Source: an uncultured Verrucomicrobiales bacterium
Lineage (GTDB): Bacteria; Verrucomicrobiota; Verrucomicrobiia; Verrucomicrobiales; DEV007
Length of the DNA: 38,086 bases
NCBI GenBank assembly: GCA_913058215.1
Contig: CAJXQE010000016.1
Span: 1-38,086, forward strand
Reading direction: 5' to 3'
The stretch's first letter is position 1. Each line of letters begins with the position of its first letter. The notes beneath the pieces are model-generated. The model did not search any database and was not told the origin of the DNA. It saw only the letters and a list, made by a program, of their open reading frames with translations. The position numbers and the translations under genes were made by a program. Positions 24,852 through 33,144 of the stretch are shown piece after piece.

Positions 24852-26728
24852 AAGCTATCCCCCTTGTCGCCACTCTGATTCTCTGTATGTCATGGTCCCG
24901 TGCGGAATCCATCGCAGAAACTGAGATCTCCATCGTTCAACGCGATTCGCTGAACCAAATCTCAATCACTCGAAACAGAAAGACCATCGCCTTCAACTCA
25001 GCTCCTGAAGGTTTGGAGATCGAACATCTCTTTCTAACCCATGTCCGACGTGACATCTCCGATGCCGCAATTGCATCCGCTCCACCTGAAAAATGGGTCA
25101 CTTCCCCTGCCTCCGCAGAAATTCTAAGCTCCGCAGAATCTCACTGGGAGAAATGGTGGGACGACCGGTTCAACTACTATCAGCAACAGGTCAAAAAGGT
25201 TCCGCTGAAGAACAACACACCGGGAACAATCAAGAAACAAGAAGAGTCACTGAAATGGCAGGGCCTCACCATCACAATGATCCCCACCCCCGGATATACG
25301 AGGGATGGCACTTCCTGGCTTGTCGAGTTCGAGTCCCGTAAAGTCCTCTTCACTGGTGATTTAATTCTCGCCGGTGGCAAAGTGCCGGATCTCTACAGTT
25401 TTCAAAACGAAATCCGTGAAGCGAAGATCGGCGGCTACCATGGCTACATGGGGCGGATCGCCGACTGGCTGCAGAGCATCGAAAAAATCCAGATGCTTGA
25501 TCCTGATTCGATCATTCCTTCTCATGGGAAGACAATCTCAAATCCCAAAGACGACCTGGCCACGGCAGCAAAACTCGCCAGGGACATTTACCGATCCTAT
25601 CTTAGCACGAATGCCCTGCACTGGTATTTCGGCGAGGAACGAATGAATGCCTGTGCCGAGCGTGTTCTTGGGACCGATCACGGCGTTTCAGGAATGCCCT
25701 TCGCCGAACACATTGACCTCCCCGACTGGTGCCAACACATGGGTACGACGAAGCTTCTTGTTTCAGAGGACGGTCACGGATTTGCGCTCGATGTCGGAGG
25801 AACCAAAGCTCTCGAATCTCTGCGCAAAGCACTTGCAGACGGCCTCGTAAAAAGCATCGACGGAATCTTTGCCACTCACACCCACAACGATCACACTGCA
25901 GCAATCGGCGAGGCTGCCCGCGAATTCGGGTGTCCTGTTTACGCAGTCGCCGAAGTTGCGGACGCGCTGGAAAACCCGGGGAACTGGTTTCTTCCCGGAG
26001 TGTCCCCTAACGCCGTCGATGAAGTCACCGTAAAAGAAGAGGGAGAAACCATGAAATGGAAAAACTTCGCCTTCACCTTTCACTTCTACCCGGGGCAGAT
26101 GTACAATCACGGTGCTTTGTTAGTCAAAAAAGAGAATCATGACCCTGTCTTCTTTATCGGCGATTCCTTCTCTCCCTCCGGCATCGATGACTACTGTCTC
26201 ATGAACCGTAACCTGATGCGGGACGACACGGGCTACGCATTTTGCTTTCGAAAAATCGAAGCCCAGCCCAAAGAGACATGGCTGGTGAATCAACACATCC
26301 CCCACCTCTTTCGATTCACTGACGACGAACGGAACTTCCTCAAGACAGAATACGCAAAACGCAAAGCGCTCATCGCACAGTTCGTCAACTGGGATGACCC
26401 GAACTACGGCATCGATGAACAGTGGGCGAAATTCTTCCCTTACGGCCAGGAAGTGAAACCGGGAGGAACGGCCAAAATGGAAGTGGTCATCTGGAATCAC
26501 TCAAAGGTCGAACGAACCTTCTCCATTCAACTGAATGATAAGATCGGCGACACTGTTTCAAAAGGGGCTTTGACCATCCCGGCTCGGGAGAAGGCCTCAA
26601 CCAGTTTTCACATCGACGTCCCTGAAGGCACTCCCAATGGAATCTATCTTGTCACAGCAGACCTTCGCCGGGAAGACGGAAGAGAACTTCCAGGCTGGTG
26701 TGAAACAATTATCAAAGTCACACCGTAA
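24848..26728 (+). CDS. Exported tandem metallo-beta-lactamase-fold hydrolase (first domain degenerate)
   Basis: The frame is open from 24761, but the ATG at 24848 overlaps the upstream stop (ATGA) and opens a signal peptide (MKAIPLVATLILCMSW), giving 626 residues. The N-terminal domain (about 35-250) keeps the fold cues FLTHVRRD (H65, D69), TPGYTRDGTSWLVEF, VLFTGDLI and IIPSHGKT, but lacks two histidines of HxHxDH. The second domain (about 310-500) is complete: THTHNDH with H344, H346, D348 and H349, H421 in YNHGA, D439 in FIGDSF, and H483/H486 in NQHIPH. A C-terminal immunoglobulin-like domain (about 530-626) follows. The active half should bind two metal ions. The substrate is unknown. Confidence 0.85.
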   Translation: MKAIPLVATLILCMSWSRAESIAETEISIVQRDSLNQISITRNRKTIAFNSAPEGLEIEHLFLTHVRRDISDAAIASAPPEKWVTSPASAEILSSAESHWEKWWDDRFNYYQQQVKKVPLKNNTPGTIKKQEESLKWQGLTITMIPTPGYTRDGTSWLVEFESRKVLFTGDLILAGGKVPDLYSFQNEIREAKIGGYHGYMGRIADWLQSIEKIQMLDPDSIIPSHGKTISNPKDDLATAAKLARDIYRSYLSTNALHWYFGEERMNACAERVLGTDHGVSGMPFAEHIDLPDWCQHMGTTKLLVSEDGHGFALDVGGTKALESLRKALADGLVKSIDGIFATHTHNDHTAAIGEAAREFGCPVYAVAEVADALENPGNWFLPGVSPNAVDEVTVKEEGETMKWKNFAFTFHFYPGQMYNHGALLVKKENHDPVFFIGDSFSPSGIDDYCLMNRNLMRDDTGYAFCFRKIEAQPKETWLVNQHIPHLFRFTDDERNFLKTEYAKRKALIAQFVNWDDPNYGIDEQWAKFFPYGQEVKPGGTAKMEVVIWNHSKVERTFSIQLNDKIGDTVSKGALTIPAREKASTSFHIDVPEGTPNGIYLVTADLRREDGRELPGWCETIIKVTP

Positions 26729-26748
26729 ATGATCTTCGGCTGAGCTTC

Positions 26749-28200
26749 CTACAACAATTCAGGGAAGGTCTTTTTCACATCCAGTTCGTCACCCGTTTCC
26801 TTCTGGAGCTTGAGAAAATCTTTGAAGAGACTTTTTGCGAGATCTTTTTTGGACTCGTAGAGGTCAACCATTTCGTTGGGATCCTCTTTCAGGTCGAAAA
26901 GCAGGACTTTCGGAACATTGGGATAAAGCATCAGCTTGTGGCCGTCACGAATCACGCAACGCTGACTTTTTAAATATGCACCGTAGATAGAATCGTATCC
27001 GCCTTTCTTCCCTTCCCACACGGGCTTCAAGGACTGGAACTGAACATGCTTGGGTTTCTCCACGCCGGCGATTTCCAGCGAAGTCGCCATGATGTCCTGC
27101 AAATAAACAGGGTCTTCAACCTTTGCACCCGGCTCCACACCGGGACCTACCACCATCAGCGGAACCCGCATGCTGTGTTCGAATAAATTCTGTTTTCCAA
27201 TCAAGCCATGATGACCCACAGCCAGTCCATGATCCGCGCTGAAGAAAATGTAAGTTTCGTCCTTCTTCCCACTCGATTCCAACTCATCAAGAATTCGTCC
27301 GATCTGCTCGTCCATGTGGGTGATGATCGCAAAGTACTCCTGCCTGTGGACCTTTACGGCATATTCGGTCCTTGGATACAAGGCCAGCTTTTCGTCACGA
27401 AGGCTCGGACGATTATCGATTTGATCCTTGTAAGGATACTCAGGAAGAAAATTCTCCGGAACAAGAATCCGGTCGAGCGGGTACTTGTCGACATAGGACT
27501 GCGGGGCCTGCCGCGGATCATGCGGAGCATTGAAGGCAATGTACATAAAAAAAGGATCCTCATCTGCTTTGGCAGTTCCAAGGAATCCGATGGCATCATC
27601 CGCAACTACTTCGCTCCAATGTTTCCCGCCTTCCCAGAATCCTCCGAACTTCGGATCGGACGGACTCCACTTGTCGGGAACCCCCTGCATCGGACGGTTG
27701 TACCCTTCCGGAGTTTGCTTCGGCATTCCTCCACGCACATGAGCCGTAGTTTTAAAGATCACTTCAGGCTTCGCCTTCACATGCCACTTCCCTGTGAAGT
27801 AAGTGTCGTATCCTGAAGCGCCCATCAGTTGAGACCACATCAAGCCGGACTTCTGAAAATCCGGCCATGAATTACCTTCAGCCGGTTTCTTTGCATTGAT
27901 CTGCTTGGAAATCTTTTCCGCGTTCCAGACAAATGCCCCGGTGTTCAACATATGACGACTCGCGACGCAAACGGCACCACTCCAGCTGCCCATATTGTAA
28001 GCCTGTGTGAAGGTGGTCCCTCCTTCTACAAGGCGATCCAGATTCGGAGTATCAATGTCCGTATGACCGAATGCACGAATCGTCTCGAAACACTGATCGT
28101 CGGCGAAGAGAAACAGGATGTTGGGTCGATCCGCAGCACCTGACCGGGAAGAGACTAACACAACAACACAGAAGAAGAGGGTTCTAAGGATGAAACTCAT
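26749..28200 (-). CDS. Secreted sulfatase (type I, formylglycine-dependent)
   Basis: A 483-residue exported alkaline-phosphatase-superfamily enzyme. The signal peptide is residues 1-22 and the mature protein begins ADRPNILFLFADDQ, with metal ligands D34 and D35. The formylglycine site is C78 in SGAVCVASR, the allowed C-x-A-x-R variant of the usual CxPSR. Further motifs are TYFTGKWHVKAKP, NAPHDPRQAPQSYVDKYP and FFSADHGLAVGHHGLIGKQ (the distal Asp-His metal site). Activation needs a formylglycine-generating enzyme, not encoded here. It likely releases sulfate from a sulfated glycan. It stands alone on the minus strand, convergent with the metallo-beta-lactamase gene. Confidence 0.94.
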   Translation of the reverse strand: MSFILRTLFFCVVVLVSSRSGAADRPNILFLFADDQCFETIRAFGHTDIDTPNLDRLVEGGTTFTQAYNMGSWSGAVCVASRHMLNTGAFVWNAEKISKQINAKKPAEGNSWPDFQKSGLMWSQLMGASGYDTYFTGKWHVKAKPEVIFKTTAHVRGGMPKQTPEGYNRPMQGVPDKWSPSDPKFGGFWEGGKHWSEVVADDAIGFLGTAKADEDPFFMYIAFNAPHDPRQAPQSYVDKYPLDRILVPENFLPEYPYKDQIDNRPSLRDEKLALYPRTEYAVKVHRQEYFAIITHMDEQIGRILDELESSGKKDETYIFFSADHGLAVGHHGLIGKQNLFEHSMRVPLMVVGPGVEPGAKVEDPVYLQDIMATSLEIAGVEKPKHVQFQSLKPVWEGKKGGYDSIYGAYLKSQRCVIRDGHKLMLYPNVPKVLLFDLKEDPNEMVDLYESKKDLAKSLFKDFLKLQKETGDELDVKKTFPELL

Positions 28201-28289
28201 GCCCGTTTGTTACAAGAGAACCCGCAAAAAGTAAAGGCTGCGCAACTCCGCCTCATTCACCTGTAACCTCATCTTTGAGAATTTTAATC

Positions 28290-28317
28290 TTGCTCAAATC
28301 ATAATTGCTGTGATACT
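28290..28317 (+). promoter_or_regulatory. Predicted promoter for the DUF2853 gene
   Basis: TTGCTC (28290-28295) and GATACT (28312-28317) with a 16-base spacer, about 47 bases before the ATG at 28364. Matches are moderate. Confidence 0.3.
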
Positions 28318-28363
28318 TAGCATTAGTTAACCAAAAGGTTCCCTAACTCAGACCCATAATACC

Positions 28364-28711
28364 ATGCCCAAGCCACCCAGTAAACTCGACGTTGTCCTCG
28401 TAAAATGTAAAGCCGATCTAGAAGAGCTCGGTGAAAAAGTTGACGCGAACTTTCTTCGTGCGGTTGCCAAGTCCTGCGGACCTTCAATCTACAAGAAAGA
28501 TTCCGCACTTGTTGCATTCTCCGACAAAGAGGAAGTGAAACGCGTTCGCAAAAATTTCCTCATCAAGAAACTCGGCCTTAAAGACACCGAGAAGCTGGAC
28601 GAGGGCCTGGCCACAGTGAAGAAAGCATACAGCAAGCGCTCCAAGCAGCGTGTCGTCGTTTACTACCTTCTTGCCAAGCTCTTCAAAAAGCGCAAAGCGA
28701 TCACAGGCTGA
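28364..28711 (+). CDS. DUF2853 family protein
   Basis: A 115-residue basic, helical cytoplasmic protein. The sequence fits DUF2853: DLEELGEKVDANFLRAVAKS, GPSIYKKDSALVAFSDKEE, then VRKNFLIKKLGL. The C-terminus is lysine-rich (LLAKLFKKRKAITG). It is monocistronic, with its own promoter candidate and a terminator hairpin just downstream. The function of the family is unknown. Confidence 0.85.
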   Translation: MPKPPSKLDVVLVKCKADLEELGEKVDANFLRAVAKSCGPSIYKKDSALVAFSDKEEVKRVRKNFLIKKLGLKDTEKLDEGLATVKKAYSKRSKQRVVVYYLLAKLFKKRKAITG

Positions 28712-28751
28712 TACGCCTTCGATTCTGATTCTTCAGAACAATTTCAAGAAG

Positions 28752-28785
28752 CCCTTTCTACCTCTCCGGTAGTAAGGGTTTTTTT
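28752..28785 (+). terminator. Intrinsic terminator after the DUF2853 gene
   Basis: CCCTTTCTACC (28752-28762) pairs with GGTAGTAAGGG (28768-28778), eleven positions with one T-T mismatch, and is followed directly by seven T residues (28779-28785). Confidence 0.85.
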
Positions 28786-28840
28786 GTGTCCTTCAATCAA
28801 GCGCTATTGACATTCCATCTCTTAGCGCAAATCCTCATTC

Positions 28841-30343
28841 ATGAATCTCCGCTTCTTAAGCTGCTCTCTTCTTGCTGCCTTTTCACTCGCTCTGATTTGT
28901 TCCGCTGAAGAAAGGCCCAACATCATTGTGATCCTCGCAGACGACATGGGTTACGGCGATGTCCAGGCGCTAAATCCCCACTCGAAGATTCCGACACCTC
29001 ATCTCAATCAACTGGCGGCCGGCGGAATGACCTTCACGGATGCTCATTCTCCTTCTGCAGTCTGCACCCCAACCCGCTACTCACTGATCACTGGTCGCTA
29101 CTGCTGGCGCAGTCGATTGAAAGCGGGAGTCCTGAACGGTTACGGAACTCCGCTGATTGATCCGGCACGACCGACCATCGCCTCTTTCCTGAAGCAACAT
29201 GGGTACCACACTGCCATCATCGGGAAATGGCATCTCGGCCTGGGCTTTCAAAAGGATGAAACCGGTAATAAGTGGGATTGGGAAAAGCCACTGAACTCCT
29301 CACCACTCGACAACGGATTCACAAAGTCGCTCGTCATTCCTGCTTCTCTGGATTTTCCACCTTACGTCTATGTCGCCGGAAACAAAGTGAGGGCATTTCC
29401 TGACCGGATTCAGCCAAAGCAGGGATTTCCCGGCTATCTCCGCGAAGGGGAACTCGGGGCGGACTTTTCTATCATCGACTGTCTCGACCATCTCACTGAA
29501 AACGTAGCCAAACACATTGAGGATAGATCGAAAAAAACCGAGCCCTTCTTTCTCTATTTTCCTCTCACTGCACCTCACAAACCGGTTCTTCCCCATCCCC
29601 GGTATCAAGGCAAATCCAAACTCGGCCCCTATGGGGATTTTGTCATGCAAGTGGATGACGTCGTCGGGAATACAATCAAGGCAATCGACGATGCGGGAAT
29701 TGCAGAGAACACGATGATAATCTACACCTCTGACAACGGGTCTTTTATGTATCGCACAACAGACCCGGCAGATCCTGATCACCTTGCTGACGAAACTCTG
29801 CAATCCTATTTCGAGGGCAATCACACCGCCAACGGAGTCCGGCGCGGAACCAAGGCCGACATCTGGGAAGCCGGTCACCGCGTTCCCTTCTTCGTCAAAT
29901 GGCCCGCCGCTGTTGAAGCCGGTTCGCTATGTGATAAGACGATCACTCACACCGATATCTTCGCAACCGCCGCAGACCTGATTGGAAAGAATCTCTCCAC
30001 TGCAAAAATCGATAATCCGGCCATCGGCGTCGCAGCACCTGACAGCTTCAGTATTTTGCCCTTGCTGAAAGGAAAGGAAAAAGGATTCAAACGCGCATCT
30101 GTCATCAACCACTCGGCCAACGGAACTTTTGCCATCCGCGACGGAGACTGGAAACTGGTTCTTGGAAGCGGGTCCGGCGGCCGAGAGAAACCTAAAGGGG
30201 TGCGCTTCGAAAAGCCTTACTCACTTTTCAACCTCAAAGAAGACCCATCCGAAGCCAAAGACCGCTGGAGCAGTGAACCTGACATTGCATCCAAGATGGA
30301 AGCGAGTGCAATCAAGTTGATTGCCAACGGGCGCAGTCGTTAG
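28841..30343 (+). CDS. Secreted arylsulfatase (type I, formylglycine-dependent)
   Basis: A 500-residue exported sulfatase. The signal peptide is about residues 1-22; the mature protein begins ERPNIIVILADDMGYGD with the metal ligands D34 and D35. The formylglycine cysteine is C75 in SAVCTPTR, the classic CxPxR motif. TAIIGKWHLGLG, PLTAPHKPVLP and IIYTSDNGSF carry the remaining metal and substrate residues. A C-terminal DGDWKLVLG and FNLKEDPSEAKD segment is typical of arylsulfatase A-like enzymes. It lies downstream of the DUF2853 terminator and so needs its own promoter. Confidence 0.95.
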   Translation: MNLRFLSCSLLAAFSLALICSAEERPNIIVILADDMGYGDVQALNPHSKIPTPHLNQLAAGGMTFTDAHSPSAVCTPTRYSLITGRYCWRSRLKAGVLNGYGTPLIDPARPTIASFLKQHGYHTAIIGKWHLGLGFQKDETGNKWDWEKPLNSSPLDNGFTKSLVIPASLDFPPYVYVAGNKVRAFPDRIQPKQGFPGYLREGELGADFSIIDCLDHLTENVAKHIEDRSKKTEPFFLYFPLTAPHKPVLPHPRYQGKSKLGPYGDFVMQVDDVVGNTIKAIDDAGIAENTMIIYTSDNGSFMYRTTDPADPDHLADETLQSYFEGNHTANGVRRGTKADIWEAGHRVPFFVKWPAAVEAGSLCDKTITHTDIFATAADLIGKNLSTAKIDNPAIGVAAPDSFSILPLLKGKEKGFKRASVINHSANGTFAIRDGDWKLVLGSGSGGREKPKGVRFEKPYSLFNLKEDPSEAKDRWSSEPDIASKMEASAIKLIANGRSR

Positions 30344-30642
30344 CTCAGAATGCAGTGGCTATGACGGCGCGTTCAAGCGCCACCAGCCAAAGGAGAGACA
30401 TAGTAGAACGGGACAGGCGAGTGACAAACTTGCTCGGAAAAATGCGGCCAAAGAGAAGCGACGGCATGATCCCCTGCTCCACTTTCCTGAACTTTAAATC
30501 CTACCTCCAGCCGGGCAGTCGATCTCCAACATTCCTGGGCTCGAAGAATCATAATTCGCAGACCATTGAATTTTTTTCCGAATTTGCCAATGTTGGGAGG
30601 ATAGTATCGGTGACACTCCGATTGCCCATGAATTCTTAGCCC
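30344..30642. other. Intergenic region before the sigma/FecR operon
   Basis: About 300 bases without a supported gene. A small GGCGC/GCGCC hairpin (30366-30381) lies just after the sulfatase stop but lacks a T-run. The short ORFs on either strand show no recognisable product. The promoter of the sigma/FecR operon should be near the right end. Confidence 0.6.
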
Positions 30643-31167
30643 ATGAATCCCACCTCCGACTTTGTCCGACTGTGGACCCGCCATCAGGCGGAGGTGGAGC
30701 GCTATGTCTTCTCCATGATTCCCCGCCAAGCGGATGCAGCGGTGGTCTTACAGGACGTCTCGGTCCTTCTCTGGCAAAAGTGGGACAAGTTTGATCCGGA
30801 ACGACCATTCGTTCCCTGGGCAATTCGGTTCGCATACTTAGAGATCTTGAAATGGAGGCAGAAACAAGCCCGGGAAAAATTGGTCTTCTCCGACTCCCTC
30901 CTCGAACAGTTGCACTCTCGGCATGAAGAAGAAATGCCGCTGATGGAAGCCCGTCGCAGCGCCCTGACGAAATGCCTGGAGACCTTGAGCGAACAGCAGC
31001 AAAAGTGGGTCCAACTGCGGTATGGGCGTCACGGGGCGGTGAAACAAGAAGCCGCCGAGTCAGGCATCAGTATGCACAAGATCTACTACGCTCTCGAAAA
31101 AATCCGTGACCAGCTTCAGGATTGTATCGAGCAGAGATTGCGGAAGGAGGGCTGGAGTGATGCCTGA
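30643..31167 (+). CDS. Sigma-70 family factor, Rhodopirellula/Verrucomicrobium type
   Basis: A 174-residue sigma factor of the family expanded in Planctomycetota and Verrucomicrobiota. Region 2: FVRLWTRHQAEVERYVFSMI, VLQDVSVLLWQKWDKFD, then FVPWAIRFAYLEILKWRQK. Region 4: CLETLSEQQQKWVQLRYGR and the helix-turn-helix EAAESGISMHKIYYALEKIR. It overlaps the FecR-like gene by 8 bases. This pairing with a FecR-domain protein is the normal arrangement for the family and suggests a cell-surface signalling unit controlling the genes downstream. Confidence 0.93.
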   Translation: MNPTSDFVRLWTRHQAEVERYVFSMIPRQADAAVVLQDVSVLLWQKWDKFDPERPFVPWAIRFAYLEILKWRQKQAREKLVFSDSLLEQLHSRHEEEMPLMEARRSALTKCLETLSEQQQKWVQLRYGRHGAVKQEAAESGISMHKIYYALEKIRDQLQDCIEQRLRKEGWSDA

Positions 31168-32455
31168 GGAAAACAGCAAAGACTATCGCCTTGGGAGCCT
31201 GCTCTCAAAGCTCGTCGATGAAACAATCGAGGAAGAGGAACTTCTGAAACTGGAGCAAGAGCTCGACGGAAATCCGGATGCACAAAGCCACTACTTGCGA
31301 TACCTGGATCTACATTCTGAACTCGATCAGAACAGCGGAGAATTCAAAGCACCGGAAACAAGCACGCATTCGAAGAGGTTTCCCTGGTTACCAGTGGCAA
31401 TAGCGTCACTGGCTGCGGTCATTGCGATTACAGGCATCGCCCTGTTTCAAGACATCGACGAATCCCTACCCATTGTTCAGGTCGTCGCATCCGGCGGCCC
31501 TGTGGAGTGGGAAGGCTGGAATGGGGAAACCAATTCCGGCCCGCTTTCGGGCACCGGGCTTTCCCCCGGAACAATTGAAACACTGGCGGCGGAGTCCTGG
31601 ATCGAATTCTCTTTTCCAGACGGAACGACAGCTTCCCTTTCCGGAACATCTACTCTTAACATCTCCAAAACAGATGGCCGAAAAGTGCTGCGATTGCGAA
31701 ACGGAAACCTTTCCATTAATGCCAAAAAGCAGCCTCCCGGTTTTCCGATGCAGGTCATTACCCCTTCAGCAGAAGCGGAAGTGCTCGGAACACAGTTCAA
31801 CGTAACCGTAGATCCCTTCACCACACAGCTCGTCGTCAACGAGGGACTCGTCCGCGTAACACGGCTTGCCGACGGCCGCACTGAGGAAGTTTCCGCCAAT
31901 CAGGAAGTCGTGGCTTCACTGGAAAATGACACCGGATTTTCTGCCACGAACCGTTCCGGATATGTTGAAGCCTGGAAGAGCGAACTTCCACGGGATCTCT
32001 TGCAAGGCAAATGGGCCCACCCTTCGCCGGACAGTCCCGGAGGGGGAGTAGCCTCCCCCCACATTTGGAAAGGGGACCAACATGAACCTTCCAAGCCAAT
32101 CCTGCTTTACACAGTCGTTGTTAACCCTTCTTCCGGTCGCCTTCCTCCGGTGCAAATCACAGAAGGAATCAGCTTCCGAATTCGGGGACGCCTCGCGCGG
32201 CCCTATCCGATTCACTGCGGGTTCGCCACCAATCGGATCAAGGGCGGATTCGGAGGGAAATATTCCCTCAAACAGGGCAGCGAGATTGAACTCAATAAAG
32301 ACGGAAGCTTCGACCTCGAAATTCCATTGACTGCCTTTACACGAACAAACGATCGATTTCCGAAATCTCCGATCCGTCAGGAAATTGTCTACTTTTGGAT
32401 CCAGACAGTGAAAGTCGATGCTGGCCTCGTGATTGAAAGTGTTAAGTTGAAATGA
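31160..32455 (+). CDS. FecR-domain transmembrane regulator (putative anti-sigma)
   Basis: The ATG at 31160 is chosen (431 residues) because it opens with MPEENSKDYRLGSLLSKLVD, a typical cytoplasmic sigma-binding segment, and overlaps the sigma stop by 8 bases. One membrane helix lies at about 76-96. The periplasmic FecR domain (about 145-250) has LAAESWIEFSFPDGTTASL, LRLRNGNLSINAKKQ, TPSAEAEVLGTQFNVTV and LVVNEGLVRVTRLADG. About 140 further residues form a beta-rich C-terminal domain that I do not recognise (ILLYTVVVNPSSGRLPP to YFWIQTVKVDAGL). The stop overlaps the next start as ATGA. It probably senses an envelope signal and restrains the sigma factor. Confidence 0.9.
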   Translation: MPEENSKDYRLGSLLSKLVDETIEEEELLKLEQELDGNPDAQSHYLRYLDLHSELDQNSGEFKAPETSTHSKRFPWLPVAIASLAAVIAITGIALFQDIDESLPIVQVVASGGPVEWEGWNGETNSGPLSGTGLSPGTIETLAAESWIEFSFPDGTTASLSGTSTLNISKTDGRKVLRLRNGNLSINAKKQPPGFPMQVITPSAEAEVLGTQFNVTVDPFTTQLVVNEGLVRVTRLADGRTEEVSANQEVVASLENDTGFSATNRSGYVEAWKSELPRDLLQGKWAHPSPDSPGGGVASPHIWKGDQHEPSKPILLYTVVVNPSSGRLPPVQITEGISFRIRGRLARPYPIHCGFATNRIKGGFGGKYSLKQGSEIELNKDGSFDLEIPLTAFTRTNDRFPKSPIRQEIVYFWIQTVKVDAGLVIESVKLK

Positions 32456-33144
32456 TGACCCGATCTCCGTCCTCCACCAACTCATCTTCCCGACACCCTG
32501 CCCTCACAGCACGGTTCTTACTTGTTCTCGGAATTACTTTTCATTTTCATACGGCCCCGGGTGAAGGGGAACAAATCCTCCCTGACATAACCCCATCACC
32601 GGTTGCCGCGAACCAATACGCGGCCCTTTTGGAAAACCCACCTTTCACACGAACCTTAGACTTTTCTGAATCCATTCAACTCACTGGCCTCGCCGTAATC
32701 GACGGTAAACAAGTTGCTACGGTACGGAATAGGAAGGACAAGAAAAGCTACGTCATTTCCACCACTCCGAATGAGGATGGATGGAAAATGATGGAGGTCG
32801 AAAAAAACGCCGACCTCGAAAAAGTATCGGCAACCATCGCCGTGACTGGTGGCGAGCTAGTCACCTTGCATTTCGACGAAAGCCAGCTGAAACCGGGAGA
32901 CGGTAAATCACCGAATGGCCTCAAAGCTCCACAAGGCCCTGATAATCGCTCCCGCCCCACTGACGAAGAAAAAAGAAAGTTTGGGGAATGGGTGCGTGGA
33001 CGAATGAGCAAGATGTCCGATGAGCAAAAGAAACGAGTCGGAAAAATCATGCAGGAGAAAATGAAGGCGAACCCCAAACTGAGCGATCGACAGAAAGGCG
33101 AAGTCTTTGTGAAAATCCTCGATCACGTCGAGTCCGGAAAATGA
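32452..33144 (+). CDS. PFTR-module protein 1, exported, unknown function
   Basis: A 230-residue protein and the first of three tandem paralogues. The N-terminal segment has a hydrophobic stretch (about 19-32) that may be a signal or anchor. The shared module spans about 52-147: PFTR at 64-67, then LTGLAVIDGKQVATV, DGWKMMEV and GGELVTLHFDESQLK. The tail (about 165-230) is charged and helical with MSDEQKKRVGKIMQEK and VFVKILDHVESGK, and protein 2 has a similar tail. Starts and stops overlap (ATGA) on both sides, so it is translated together with the FecR regulator and protein 2. No family is recognised. Confidence 0.85.
   Translation: MMTRSPSSTNSSSRHPALTARFLLVLGITFHFHTAPGEGEQILPDITPSPVAANQYAALLENPPFTRTLDFSESIQLTGLAVIDGKQVATVRNRKDKKSYVISTTPNEDGWKMMEVEKNADLEKVSATIAVTGGELVTLHFDESQLKPGDGKSPNGLKAPQGPDNRSRPTDEEKRKFGEWVRGRMSKMSDEQKKRVGKIMQEKMKANPKLSDRQKGEVFVKILDHVESGK

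Noticed and set aside
28807..28835. TTGACA at 28807-28812 as a promoter for the arylsulfatase
   Set aside because: The hexamer is perfect, but the -10 region 17 bases on (AATCCT) matches only three of six and transcription would begin almost on the start codon.
30366..30381. GGCGC/GCGCC hairpin after the arylsulfatase gene as a terminator
   Set aside because: Five-base stem and no following T-run.
30355..30729. Short ORFs on both strands in the gap before the sigma/FecR operon
   Set aside because: No ribosome-binding site, no motif, and partial overlap with the sigma gene.
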